DNA of 64,000 nucleotides, from contig PLUM01000083.1 of NCBI GenBank assembly GCA_003165465.1, positions 20,065 through 84,064 on the forward strand. The letters run 5' to 3'. Source of the stretch: Acidobacteriota bacterium. Lineage in GTDB: Bacteria; Acidobacteriota; Terriglobia; Acidiferrales; UBA7541. A program made the translations under genes and the position numbers. Below the pieces are notes generated by a model. That model ran no database searches, was not told the origin of the DNA, and worked only from the letters and a program-made list of their open reading frames with translations. This document shows positions 1-8,494 of the stretch, in pieces; position 1 is the first letter of the stretch, and every line of letters starts with the position of its first letter.

Positions 1-297
1 GGCCAGCGACCCGCCTTCTCCCGTAACGACTTCCTCGCTCGCCGCAGGAGTGGTCCTCGCCTTGGTGCAGGCTGGTTCGGCCGCCATGTTGATCGCTTTC
101 ATTTTCGGCGCGGTGCCTTCGAGCTTCACCGAGCCGGTCACTTCTCCCGCCGTGGCGGAATCAACTGTTTTTCCGGGCGTTGCGGTCGCTGCCGGCGCCG
201 TTTCCGTTGCTTCTTCTTTTTTTCCACCGCAACCGGTGATCGCCAGCGCGAACGCCCCGACTGCCAGTGAGTACATGCCTAATCTTGTTTTCCTCAC
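1..297 (-). CDS. Partial lipoprotein with plastocyanin/regulatory-like N-terminus
   Basis: Seen: a GTG start at 297 is preceded by AGGAGGAA eight bases upstream. The 99 visible codons begin with a basic n-region, a hydrophobic stretch and a lipobox (LAITGC), so Cys23 should be lipidated. A charged, Ala/Thr-rich linker follows, then a segment beginning GSVKLEGTAPKMKAI with a downstream cysteine (PACTK). That pattern is common in exported acidobacterial proteins with plastocyanin-like or carboxypeptidase-regulatory-like folds. Inference: an envelope electron carrier or scaffold, because it is the last visible gene behind the cytochrome complex. The 3' part lies beyond base 1, so no copper ligands can be checked. 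An ATG at 276 is an alternative start but has no good ribosome site and would shorten the signal sequence. Confidence 0.6.
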   Translation of the reverse strand, partial: MRKTRLGMYSLAVGAFALAITGCGGKKEEATETAPAATATPGKTVDSATAGEVTGSVKLEGTAPKMKAINMAAEPACTKARTTPAASEEVVTGEGGSLA

Positions 298-357
298 GAA
301 AGAGTTCCTCCTGTTTGAATACAAAATCTAGGTTCTTTGCAGCGCATTCCAAAGAAT

Positions 358-3300
358 TTACTTTGCCGCACCGCCGCCCGAAGGCGTACGCCCCATGAGA
401 GCGCGTTGTTCCTCGGGAGTCAACTGGAACATGTAACGCACCAGCAGGTCGGCTTGATCTCCCTTATACCCCTTAAAACTCGCGGGCAGCGGGCCTGAGA
501 AAACCCAGTGATCGCCGTCGCGCTTGAATAGGCCGGAAGGCATGGCCGTGCCCGGTGCGATGAGCGCGGGATTGGTGAGCCATCGTGCCGTCCAGCCCGG
601 CTGCAATCGCTCTTTTGCGAAAAGGAAATTCGGGGCGATGGCGTTTTTGTCGTGCCCTGAATCGCCTGTCGCGTGACACTTCAGGCAGGGAGCGGCTGAA
701 CTCGTGAACAAGTCTCGAGCCATTTCCTTTTCCGCCGTCGTGATCGGCTCGATCTTTCGAGGAATATAGGGCTGCGGCTGGCTGGACATGGCTCCGAAGA
801 AAGACACCAGCGCACGAATCTCGTCGTCGGACAGGAAGAACGTCGGCATGCGCACTTGCAGGTACGAGCGCACACCGTTGCGATTCATATCCGTCGTGCT
901 CAGTGATGGGTTGGCGAGAAACGCTTTGAGCCATTCGGGACTGACGCGCGCGCCTTCGCTGGTCAACACCGGCGGCAGGTTCTGCTTGTTTTCACCCTGG
1001 AATTGCGGCAAGCCCATGAGCACGGACCGCTGCCCGATTCCGATCTGGTGGCAGCCAATGCAATTGTATTTCGTGGCGACCCACCAGCCCTTTTGGATGG
1101 CGGCGCGCTGGTCGGCGGGCTTGTACATGTACTCCGCCGGCAAGGTCGGGTCGGTCGAGCCGAGCAGGAACGTCGTCAGGGCGTCGATATCTTCCTTCGT
1201 GACGTTGGGCTTCGGCATGCGCAGCCGGTCCATCGGATCGGGCTTGTATTTGCCGCGATCGTAGACGGCCGGATCGGTCAGCTTGTTCTCGAAGTAGCCT
1301 TTCAAGTCATACCAAGCGCCGCGCGGAGACTTTTTCCCATCCGGCAGGACGCCCAGTTTTGCATCCTCGGTCAGAAGCGCGAAATCCAACCGCTCGATGG
1401 GCTTGCTGCCCTCGTTGGTCAGCTCCGTGCCGACGCGGCCCTCGTCCTCCATGCCCGAAATTTCATGGCATCCGGCGCAGCCATAATGCTGGATCAGTTC
1501 CTTGCCATGCGCCTTGAGTTTCGGATCGTCCATGAAATCGGCGGCTTCGTACGAGGCGTCGGAATGCTTTTGCGTGACGAGGAAGCTGGCGATGTCGCGC
1601 GCATCTTCCAGCGTCAGCCGCAGGCTGGGCATGACCGTCATTTGCTCGACCACGAGTTCGTGGCCATCGTTCGGGCTGCGCGAATGTTCAAGGTCGAACA
1701 CAAACGGGAGATCATGCTTCGCGTAATCCTCCGGCCCAAGATCCTTGTGCTCGAACGGGCTGTAGGGGCGCGTGCGCGTGCGCGGATTGAGTACCCAGCG
1801 AACCAGATAATCGTAGTTGTCCTTTTCGCCGACGCGCGACAGGTTCGCCGCAAAATTTCCGCCGACGAGGTTCGCTCCCTCGCCGATCGAGTGGCACGCT
1901 TCGCAGCCGCGCATCTCGAACAGTTCCTTGCCGTGCGCCGCATTTCCTGGCGACTGTTTCGGAAGCGCGGGTCCCGGAATGGCCGACTGCCAGACATAGG
2001 CGGCGATCGCCTGAATTTCGTCGTCCTGCAGGCGGAATTGCGGCATCTTGGTCGTGGGACGGAATTCGTGCGTGTGCTTCAGCCAGTACGGAACCCATTC
2101 CTTGTGAATCTTCATCCGGACTTCCTTGAGGTCCGGGCCAACTTTTTTAATTTCCTGCAGCAGGTTATGCGTGCGCCGGTCGAGTTGTTCGATCTTGGCG
2201 TCCATCCCCGACATCGTAACGGTCAGGTTCGTGGCTTCCGCGTAGTAGCGGTTCGCGGCGTCGTTGTCGGAGGCCGTGTCGCCCTTCTTGTTCAACTGGG
2301 CGATCTGCAAGCGGTCTTCCTGCTTCTGATTTTCTAGCTGGGCAATAGCCTGCCGCGCGCTGACCATTTCTTCGTCCTGATTGTCAAAGCCCTGGAAGCG
2401 GTGGCAGCCGATGCAGCCCTTTTCCCGGAACAGTTGCTTGGCGCGGTTCAGGACCGGAGCGTGCTCCGTGACCATGTCCGAGGCGTGGCACTGCTGGCAT
2501 CCTGCATTGTAATTTTCCGGATAATTGAGCGGCCAGAGCCAATGTTCGTAGCGGCCATGCCCCTTCACAACCGTGTCCAGAGCGCGGCCATTTCCGCCGT
2601 GGCAGGGCGAGCAGCCAAACTTTTCCAGCGGATGAGATTTCATCATGTCCGGATCGGGATGGCTGGTGAAGGGCGCGTCCTTGCTCTTGCCCAGGCCGAG
2701 GTCCGCATTCGTGAGCGTCATGGTGACCGGAACCAGCAGCGGGTCCGTCCCCAAGTGGCAGGACTGGCAGCGATCAACCAAGCCCGCGCCACCAAGATTG
2801 TTGAGCGAAGCTCCCGTGGGATTCACGTTGATCTGGCGAATGTGAACGTCCAGGCCCTTCATGCTCTGGCCGAGAGAAAACAAATCTTTTGATGCCAGGC
2901 CGGGGAGTTGCTCCTTCACGTAGGCGTTCAACTTGTCTTGCGCGTCCTTGGCCGGCTGATCGATTTCGCCGCGCTGGGCGACTAGCTTGGCCTTCGACGT
3001 CATGATCGAGACAAACAGGCCGTTGAGCCGCTCGTAATTAAAATGCTGCGCCTCGATCTTCCCGCCCTCGACGGGCCACGCCACATCGTACGTCTGCGCC
3101 TTGGCCTCGTTCAGGTCCTTGAGCTTGGATGCCTTCGAGCTCTTGTCCTTCTCGTCGATTTGCTCCAGTTGGTAGGTGAGCGAGCCGACCAGCCCGCGCG
3201 AATTCGTGAACGCATCGGTCATCGCCGCGCGCTGCCGGTCGAGCAAATCGATTTTCTGCCCGATCTCCCGGTCCGCGGATCGAGCGGCGTCCGTGGCGGC

Positions 3301-3561
3301 CTTCACGTCGGCCAATAGTTTTTGGTACTCGGGCGTGGCGTAAAATTTCTGTTCGTCGCCCTTGCGCTGCTTGTACTGCTTGTCCAGGTAGGATGAATAC
3401 GCGCTGGAGAATTCACCCTGGTACTTGCGCCACGGGCGCAATCCATAGAATTCATCGTAGAGCGACCAGGCCACGGTCAGCATCAGGATAAATGCGGAAA
3501 TCAATACCAGCCCGGCCATCGGCCGGGTTGTGATCGGATCGTCAGGAGGAAGCTCAGGCAC
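358..3561 (-). CDS. Membrane-anchored octaheme c-type cytochrome of a bc/b6f-like complex
   Basis: 1067 residues. One N-terminal membrane segment (about residues 15-35) is followed by a long helical region, then eight CxxCH heme-binding motifs near residues 265, 317, 355, 383, 553, 695, 834 and 959. A Gln/Lys/Glu-rich coiled coil (about 400-480) separates hemes 4 and 5. The last four motifs sit in repeated mono-heme cytochrome c-like domains with downstream Met residues suitable as distal ligands. It lies 72 bp after the cytochrome b C-terminal gene and closes the Rieske-cytb-cytb block. I infer that it replaces cytochrome f/c1 as the periplasmic electron outlet of the quinol-oxidising complex. 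The eight heme motifs are certain; the partner role is from context. It needs the Ccm machinery encoded immediately upstream. Confidence 0.85.
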   Translation of the reverse strand: MPELPPDDPITTRPMAGLVLISAFILMLTVAWSLYDEFYGLRPWRKYQGEFSSAYSSYLDKQYKQRKGDEQKFYATPEYQKLLADVKAATDAARSADREIGQKIDLLDRQRAAMTDAFTNSRGLVGSLTYQLEQIDEKDKSSKASKLKDLNEAKAQTYDVAWPVEGGKIEAQHFNYERLNGLFVSIMTSKAKLVAQRGEIDQPAKDAQDKLNAYVKEQLPGLASKDLFSLGQSMKGLDVHIRQINVNPTGASLNNLGGAGLVDRCQSCHLGTDPLLVPVTMTLTNADLGLGKSKDAPFTSHPDPDMMKSHPLEKFGCSPCHGGNGRALDTVVKGHGRYEHWLWPLNYPENYNAGCQQCHASDMVTEHAPVLNRAKQLFREKGCIGCHRFQGFDNQDEEMVSARQAIAQLENQKQEDRLQIAQLNKKGDTASDNDAANRYYAEATNLTVTMSGMDAKIEQLDRRTHNLLQEIKKVGPDLKEVRMKIHKEWVPYWLKHTHEFRPTTKMPQFRLQDDEIQAIAAYVWQSAIPGPALPKQSPGNAAHGKELFEMRGCEACHSIGEGANLVGGNFAANLSRVGEKDNYDYLVRWVLNPRTRTRPYSPFEHKDLGPEDYAKHDLPFVFDLEHSRSPNDGHELVVEQMTVMPSLRLTLEDARDIASFLVTQKHSDASYEAADFMDDPKLKAHGKELIQHYGCAGCHEISGMEDEGRVGTELTNEGSKPIERLDFALLTEDAKLGVLPDGKKSPRGAWYDLKGYFENKLTDPAVYDRGKYKPDPMDRLRMPKPNVTKEDIDALTTFLLGSTDPTLPAEYMYKPADQRAAIQKGWWVATKYNCIGCHQIGIGQRSVLMGLPQFQGENKQNLPPVLTSEGARVSPEWLKAFLANPSLSTTDMNRNGVRSYLQVRMPTFFLSDDEIRALVSFFGAMSSQPQPYIPRKIEPITTAEKEMARDLFTSSAAPCLKCHATGDSGHDKNAIAPNFLFAKERLQPGWTARWLTNPALIAPGTAMPSGLFKRDGDHWVFSGPLPASFKGYKGDQADLLVRYMFQLTPEEQRALMGRTPSGGGAAK

Positions 3562-3633
3562 CCCGTGCCTCCTTATTATTTTTCAGACGGACCGCAAGCG
3601 CGGCCCATACCCGCACGAATTGACAATTCCACA

Positions 3634-4617
3634 TCAAACGCTGAACCACGGTGTCACCCACACATACTTGATGCGCAAGAGCAGCCGCAGCAGAATTTTT
3701 ACCGGCAGGCTCAGCATCAGAATCAAAAACACTTCCATGGTCATCATCTGCAACAGCGTCATGCGCTTGAAAATCTTCCTGCTGAAATCCGTGAGCAGCA
3801 GCAGCCGGTGCACCAGATATCCGGCCACGATGAAATAGAACGCCATCGGAAAGATTCCGAAAATAATGCGCGCGAGGATCGGAGCGTAGCTGGCATTCGC
3901 CGCCGGCATGAAATGAACCATCCAGGAACCGGTGATCCCGAAAATCTGATCGACGTTCCGGTTCACGGCGAAGTCGACCCGCTGCGCGTCCCATGTCTGC
4001 CCTGGCCAGAACCACATCCAGCCAGGGCCTCGTATGAAGGTCCCTATAACGATCATTAAGACCCATAAGCCAATGAATCCGAACAGGAACGTCCAGATGG
4101 CGAATTTTCGCTGTTTGTACGTGTAATAGCCGTTCCCGAGAGGATTGGCGTCGATATACGGTATGACCATCAGGCCGACAATGATGAGCGTCGGCATAAT
4201 CACCCCGGCAATCCACGGATCGAAATAGACGAGCATTTCCTGAAGGCCTAGGAAATACCACGGGGCCTTGGCCGGATTCATGGTGACGTTTGGATTGGAT
4301 GGTTCCTCGAGCGGCGCACTCAGCGTGATGGACCACACCATGAGCAGCGCCGTAACCAGGATTGCCGCGACAAACTCGATGCGCATCAGGTACGGCCAGG
4401 TGTGTACCTCGCGGTCCCACTTCGGATTCCACGGGTCGGTCTTGCGGTGCTCGGTTTTCGCGAGTTGCGGGTCGGCCGAAAGCCTGTCGATCAGGCGGTC
4501 ATTATCAAACGCCTGCCGGAAGGCATACCAAACGTAAAACGGGATCAAGAATAGCAGCGCCACGATCGGCACGTTATCCGGAGCGGACGCAACCTCCCAT
4601 ATCTGATGCCAGTTCAT
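3634..4617 (-). CDS. Cytochrome b/b6 C-terminal domain protein (subunit IV-like)
   Basis: 327 residues with about six or seven membrane helices. It corresponds to the C-terminal half of cytochrome b (PetD-like), plus extra helices at the C-terminus that subunit IV lacks. The quinol-oxidation (Qo) loop normally marked PEWY appears as APWY at residues 118-121, inside NPAKAPWYFLGLQE, so the usual glutamate is missing. The charged N-terminal stretch after the first helix (about 35-75) should face the cytoplasm. It is transcribed after the cytochrome b N-terminal gene with a palindromic repeat between them, and before the octaheme cytochrome. Together these form a split b6f-type menaquinol:cytochrome c oxidoreductase. 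Family assignment is firm; the consequence of the changed Qo motif is unknown. Confidence 0.85.
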   Translation of the reverse strand: MNWHQIWEVASAPDNVPIVALLFLIPFYVWYAFRQAFDNDRLIDRLSADPQLAKTEHRKTDPWNPKWDREVHTWPYLMRIEFVAAILVTALLMVWSITLSAPLEEPSNPNVTMNPAKAPWYFLGLQEMLVYFDPWIAGVIMPTLIIVGLMVIPYIDANPLGNGYYTYKQRKFAIWTFLFGFIGLWVLMIVIGTFIRGPGWMWFWPGQTWDAQRVDFAVNRNVDQIFGITGSWMVHFMPAANASYAPILARIIFGIFPMAFYFIVAGYLVHRLLLLTDFSRKIFKRMTLLQMMTMEVFLILMLSLPVKILLRLLLRIKYVWVTPWFSV

Positions 4618-4721
4618 ATCGGCCTCAAACCCCGCCTGTTAGTTTGTCAATTCCCCAACCCGACACCTTGGCACTGCCGATCGCCATCCGTTCGTCAAAC
4701 AAGGAAACGAACGCTTTTCCC

Positions 4722-4800
4722 GTGGCACAGGCTTCAGCCAGTGTTCTTTTGACTTTGGCTTGCCACAAATCAAAACCACACAGGCTGAAGCCTGTGCCAC
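4722..4800. repeat. Family A palindromic repeat (79 bp)
   Basis: Long inverted repeat with arms GTGGCACAGGCTTCAGCC and GGCTGAAGCCTGTGCCAC around an asymmetric loop containing TTTTGACTTTGGCTTG. Other copies lie at 6646, 15934, 19707, 24604, 25875 and 59267. This copy sits inside the cytochrome operon, between the two halves of cytochrome b, where a transcript hairpin could affect relative expression. Confidence 0.85.
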
Positions 4801-4807
4801 TCAAGTG

Positions 4808-5746
4808 CTACGCGGTTCCGCTGGGCCGCAGAATGACCGGCCGGTGGCCCTTCTCTTCCTTGATCTCCGATTCGAGCATGACCATCGCGGGGCCGGAGAT
4901 GCCGCCGTCCTTACGCACGCGCCAGAAATGCACGATCATGAAAATACTCGCAATCATCGGAATCGCAATGCAGTGCCAGATGTAGGCGCGCAAGAGCGCA
5001 TTGGCATCCACGATCGACCCGCCCAGCAGCGCAAAGCGCACGTCGTTATACGGCGTCATGCCTAGCAGTCCGCCAAACGGCCCTTCCGTTCCCAGCAAAG
5101 GCGTCGCCCTGGCCATGTTCGTTCCCACGGTCACGGCCCAGAAGCCCAGTTGATCGTCCGGCAGGAGGTAGCCGGTAAACGAAAGGAGCAGGGTAAGGAC
5201 CATCAGCAGAACGCCAATGCACCAGTTAAATTCGCGCGGCCGCTTGTAGGAGCCGGTCATGAACACGCGGAACATATGCAGCCACACGGCGATGATCATC
5301 AAGTGCGCGGCCCAGCGATGCATGTTGCGCAGCAGCTTGCCGAACGGCACGTCGTTCTCGAGATACAAAATGTCCCGAAACGCCTGCACTTTGCTCGGAT
5401 GGTAATAAAACATCAGCAGCACGCCGGTAAAGGTCAGGACGAGGAACAGGTAAAACGTGATTCCGCCCATGCCCCACGTGTATTTGTACTTTACGGCGTC
5501 GCGATTGATCTTGGCCGGATGCAGGTGAAAGAAAACGTTGCCCAGTACCGAGAGCGCGCGATTGCGCGGCGTCTCATCATGCTTGAATCGGAAGATGGAC
5601 CGGAAAAGCTGGCTCTTTTCTGGCTCTTTCAGCGCTTCCAGCTCATCCTTCCCCTTTTCCTTGATCGTTTCCTTTAGGTCCGTGATGTCCTGGCGGACAC
5701 GACCGAGCAGCCCCTTGTTCTTGTTTTCGCCGTTTTCTTCGGCCAT
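4808..5746 (-). CDS. Cytochrome b6-like N-terminal domain protein
   Basis: 312 residues. A charged cytoplasmic N-terminus (about 60 residues) is followed by four membrane helices. The two heme-ligand pairs are visible: His143/His157 (HRWAAHLMIIAVWLH) with 13 residues between them, and His258/His273 with 14 between them, a spacing typical of b6f rather than bc1 complexes. The segment GYLLPDDQLGFWAVTV matches the conserved Qo-side region of the family. The gene is the first cytochrome b half in the operon, following the Rieske gene by 117 bp. Role: binds the low- and high-potential b hemes of the quinol-oxidising complex in the inner membrane. I give no petB symbol because the organism is not photosynthetic and the naming is unsettled. 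Confidence 0.9.
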   Translation of the reverse strand: MAEENGENKNKGLLGRVRQDITDLKETIKEKGKDELEALKEPEKSQLFRSIFRFKHDETPRNRALSVLGNVFFHLHPAKINRDAVKYKYTWGMGGITFYLFLVLTFTGVLLMFYYHPSKVQAFRDILYLENDVPFGKLLRNMHRWAAHLMIIAVWLHMFRVFMTGSYKRPREFNWCIGVLLMVLTLLLSFTGYLLPDDQLGFWAVTVGTNMARATPLLGTEGPFGGLLGMTPYNDVRFALLGGSIVDANALLRAYIWHCIAIPMIASIFMIVHFWRVRKDGGISGPAMVMLESEIKEEKGHRPVILRPSGTA

Positions 5747-5863
5747 CCCTACGCCCCCTCGAAAAAGTGTCCCAGGTTTCCAGGCACATCAACCCGCCGA
5801 ACTCCAACCCATTAGAGCTCGCAATCGCAAAACCGTTGCCGCTGATTTCCACTAGAAAGTCCG

Positions 5864-6463
5864 CTAAACAGGCAGATACGCTCCTGCATCGTTGAACTGA
5901 TTGACTCCGGCGCGCGGATCATCCATGTACAGCCGGCTCGTATCCACAACGAGTTTTCCGGTTGGGTCCATATCGATGTGCGCTCGATCCATGGGTCGCG
6001 GCGCGGGCCCTTCAAAGTTGACGCCTTCGCTGTCGTACCCGCTGCCGTGACACGGGCACTTGAATTTACTCTCGGCCGGTTTCCATTCCGGGGTGCAGCC
6101 GAGGTGCGTGCAGCGCGCGAAGATTACAAAAATGCGGTCCGGCTCGCGAACCACCCAGGCGCGATTGGTCATGAGATAACGTTGATCGATGCCGATTGTA
6201 AAATCAGCCGGATATCCAATATTGAAGATCGTGTTGGGCTCGTACAGCGCGCGCGGAAAGAAAAACCGCAGAAACATCAGGAGGTTAATGCCCAGATAGC
6301 CGTAGATCATCCCCCAGATGACACGTCTGCGCATGGGATCGGGAGCGTCCGCGCTGTTCTTGGGTTTTGCCGCCGGCTTGGCTGCCGGCGGTTTTGACGC
6401 AGTCGGCGATCCGGCTTGGGCTGTCGAAGAAGCCGGTGTAGTTCCATCCAGGGGGTCGGCCAT
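5864..6463 (-). CDS. Rieske [2Fe-2S] protein of the cytochrome complex
   Basis: 199 residues. A low-complexity Pro/Ala/Lys N-terminus is followed by one membrane helix (about 48-70) that anchors the protein. The soluble domain carries both Rieske motifs: CTHLGC (residues 118-123) and CPCHGSGYD (136-144), with all two Cys/two His cluster ligands present. It transfers the first electron from quinol towards the c-type cytochrome. It is the first gene of the cytochrome block, 298 bp downstream of ccmD, with one palindromic repeat in between. Length and motifs are normal for the family. Confidence 0.93.
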   Translation of the reverse strand: MADPLDGTTPASSTAQAGSPTASKPPAAKPAAKPKNSADAPDPMRRRVIWGMIYGYLGINLLMFLRFFFPRALYEPNTIFNIGYPADFTIGIDQRYLMTNRAWVVREPDRIFVIFARCTHLGCTPEWKPAESKFKCPCHGSGYDSEGVNFEGPAPRPMDRAHIDMDPTGKLVVDTSRLYMDDPRAGVNQFNDAGAYLPV

Positions 6464-6645
6464 AGTTCCGCTATCAGTCCTCTCGCCGAAAATTATGAAT
6501 CGAGACTATTTACCGCACCGATTGCTTGGGAAGGGGCCCAAGCAACGCTTCCTTATATTTCCGAACTCTCTTCCTGTCAAGCCGAATTTAACGATTAGCA
6601 ACTTTATCTTTATACGCGGAAAACTCCATTTAGGAGTGGAGACAA

Positions 6646-6717
6646 GTAGCGCGGGCTTCAGCTTGCGCGGTTTTGAGTTTGCATGCATAAAACCGCGCAG
6701 GCTGAAGCCCGTGCTAC
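6646..6717. repeat. Family A palindromic repeat, diverged copy
   Basis: Arms GTAGCGCGGGCTTCAGC and GCTGAAGCCCGTGCTAC flank a different loop containing GCATGCAT. It lies between ccmD and the Rieske gene. Arm changes are matched on the other side, as expected if pairing is maintained. Confidence 0.75.
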
Positions 6718-6761
6718 TAAAAACAGATGCGGCCCGACATCGAGACCCGTGGCTGGCGAAA

Positions 6762-6896
6762 TTACTTTCCGTCCTGCTTCAGGCGGCGAATGTCATCCGC
6801 CAAATTCGCCATGCGGCTCGACACCGAAAAAACGTATCCGCAAAAGACGAGCCAGATTGCGATGTAGGCCGCCACCAGAAAATTTAAGTTTTTCAT
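6762..6896 (-). CDS. ccmD: CcmD-like small membrane protein
   Basis: A 44-residue frame starts at 6896 behind a strong GGAGGAT site. It begins MKNLNFLVAAYIAIW, forms a single membrane helix, and ends with a short basic/acidic tail (DDIRRLKQDGK). CcmD proteins are exactly such 40-70 residue single-helix peptides that help release heme-loaded CcmE from the CcmABC complex. Position supports the call: it follows ccmC by 208 bp in the same direction. No sequence motif defines the family strongly, so context carries much of the weight. Confidence 0.75.
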   Translation of the reverse strand: MKNLNFLVAAYIAIWLVFCGYVFSVSSRMANLADDIRRLKQDGK

Positions 6897-6975
6897 CGTT
6901 CATCCTCCAACAACGGATATCACAATCTTGCGAGACATTCCATTCACTTGACTGCCCGTTTAAGCCGCGGAAGAA

Positions 6976-7000
6976 CCCCGCCTCTGAAGAGGCGGGCTAC
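6976..7000. repeat. Family D short palindrome
   Basis: CCCCGCCTCTGAAGAGGCGGGCTAC; the GCCTCT/AGAGGC arms form a compact hairpin. A second copy, inverted, lies at 10548-10572. It sits between ccmC and ccmD. Confidence 0.65.
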
Positions 7001-7079
7001 AGCAACGCTCCTCGCGATGGTTGTAGTCTGGGTCTTCTGACCCGGGATCTTTCGTTCCTTTCAGCGTCCGTTCAACACT

Positions 7080-7112
7080 CGTTTAGCGCCCGTTTAGCGC
7101 CCGTTTAGCGGC
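7080..7112. repeat. 11-bp tandem repeat x3 at the ccmC 3' end
   Basis: Three adjacent units of CGTTTAGCGCC (the last ends GGC). The third unit contains the ccmC stop codon at 7105-7107, so the repeat straddles the end of the coding region and the spacer. Confidence 0.7.
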
Positions 7113-7818
7113 TGTCCCGCGCTGCATCCATGCGCAGCGCGTCCACTTCTGCGCGCAACGCTTCCAGCCTGTATCGCAAGCGGATCAGCACCGTCATCAC
7201 GCCAAGCATAGCCGCCCAGGACAAGAGCAGCACCCATCCCATGCGCGCGTCCAGCGATCCCCCATCGCCTATCACCGGCTGCGGATGCTGCGTCCGAAAC
7301 CACCAGATCGAGAAATATACGAGGGGAATATCCAGCGCCGCGAAAATTCCGAAGACGGCCGCCACTTTGGCGCGGCGTTCTGGCTCATCAACCAGTGTTC
7401 GCAGCACAAGATAGCTGACGAAGAGCACCCACAACAAAAACGAAGAGGTCAGGCGCGCGTCCCACGTCCACCAGATTCCCCACACCGGCTTCGCCCAGAT
7501 AGGGCCAGTGACCAAAACAATCGTGAAAAATGCGACGCCCACTTCGGCCGAAGCCACGCTGAGCCAGTCCCACTTCAGCGCGCCCGTGCGCAAGTACGCG
7601 ATGCTTCCGATGAAAACCAAAATAAAGGAAATAAAGCCGGACCACGCGCTCGACACATGAAAATAAAAAATGCGCTGCACGAGGCCCATCGTGTTTTCGG
7701 TCGGCGCCCAGATCAGCGCCCCGTAGCTCGCCGCGGCCAGCAGAAAAAAGACAAGCGCCAACGACGGCGCGGAAATCACCGCGCGGGTTGCCGTCCGGGA
7801 TTGCGCTTCGCCGCCCAT
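7105..7818 (-). CDS. ccmC: Heme exporter/chaperone CcmC
   Basis: 237 residues, six membrane helices. It contains the heme-handling tryptophan-rich WWD-type motif (VWGIWWTWDARLTS, about residues 111-124), and conserved periplasmic histidines flank it (FYFHVSSAW and TQHPQP). CcmC loads heme onto CcmE in System I cytochrome c maturation. The start lies 1 bp from the ccmB stop, so the two are cotranscribed. Length is normal. The C-terminus has a charged helix (about 205-237) somewhat longer than in enterobacterial homologues. Confidence 0.93.
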   Translation of the reverse strand: MGGEAQSRTATRAVISAPSLALVFFLLAAASYGALIWAPTENTMGLVQRIFYFHVSSAWSGFISFILVFIGSIAYLRTGALKWDWLSVASAEVGVAFFTIVLVTGPIWAKPVWGIWWTWDARLTSSFLLWVLFVSYLVLRTLVDEPERRAKVAAVFGIFAALDIPLVYFSIWWFRTQHPQPVIGDGGSLDARMGWVLLLSWAAMLGVMTVLIRLRYRLEALRAEVDALRMDAARDSR

Positions 7819-7819
7819 T

Positions 7820-8494
7820 TCATTCCTCCAGCAGATATTCGCCGACCATCCAGGCCGCCGTCAAAAATACCACGTCAAAGCATGCCAGAAACGTCAACCA
7901 GACCACGGACAATTCGTAAGGATCGCGAAGGATTCCGATGGTGGCTTCGGTGCTGGCGATCAAGACCGGCGCAAGCACCGGAAGCAACAGCAGCGGAAGA
8001 AGCAGTTCGCGCAGCCGCGCCTGCGCCGCAACCGCCGAAAATACCGTGCCCGTCGCCGCGATTCCGATCGTGCCCAGCGCCAGCACCAGCAGGAGCGGCG
8101 CGAGGACGGGCAGAATCGCAACATTGTAGAGCACGGCAAACACCGGAAGCAGCATCACTTCGACCAGCAGCAGAAACAGAAAATTCGCGGCCATCTTTCC
8201 CGCAAGAATGCTGAACGGATCGATCGGAGCGAGGCGCAGCGCGGCCAGCGTGTCATTCGTCTGCTCCCGCAGAAACGAAGACTGCAACATGAGAGAGCCG
8301 GCAAACAAAAACGCCAGCCACAAAAGCCCGGGGCCAAAGCGGCGCGATTCAACGGAAGTCGGATTGAACGTGAAACTGAACAGAACGACCACGATCAAAA
8401 CGAAAACGACGGTCGTGCCCAGCAATTCACGCGAGCGGAATTCCGTCCGCAGCTCCTTGGCGAGAATCACGCCGGTGGCGCGCGCAAGGGTCAT
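7820..8494 (-). CDS. ccmB: Heme exporter protein CcmB
   Basis: 224 residues with six predicted membrane helices and the family pattern of an N-terminal amphipathic start (ILAKELRTEFRSRELL) followed by hydrophobic blocks. It is the membrane permease partner of the CcmA ATPase; CcmAB use ATP to release holo-CcmE from CcmC. The ATG overlaps the ccmA stop as ATGA (8491-8494), which implies translational coupling of the two subunits. Length matches known CcmB proteins. Confidence 0.93.
   Translation of the reverse strand: MTLARATGVILAKELRTEFRSRELLGTTVVFVLIVVVLFSFTFNPTSVESRRFGPGLLWLAFLFAGSLMLQSSFLREQTNDTLAALRLAPIDPFSILAGKMAANFLFLLLVEVMLLPVFAVLYNVAILPVLAPLLLVLALGTIGIAATGTVFSAVAAQARLRELLLPLLLLPVLAPVLIASTEATIGILRDPYELSVVWLTFLACFDVVFLTAAWMVGEYLLEE

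Noticed and set aside
50-331. 93-codon plus-strand frame at the window start
   Set aside because: The minus strand here reads a lipoprotein with a proper lipobox and ribosome site; the plus frame has neither.
1003-2337. 444-codon plus-strand frame
   Set aside because: Antisense to the octaheme cytochrome gene, whose eight CxxCH motifs fix the coding strand.
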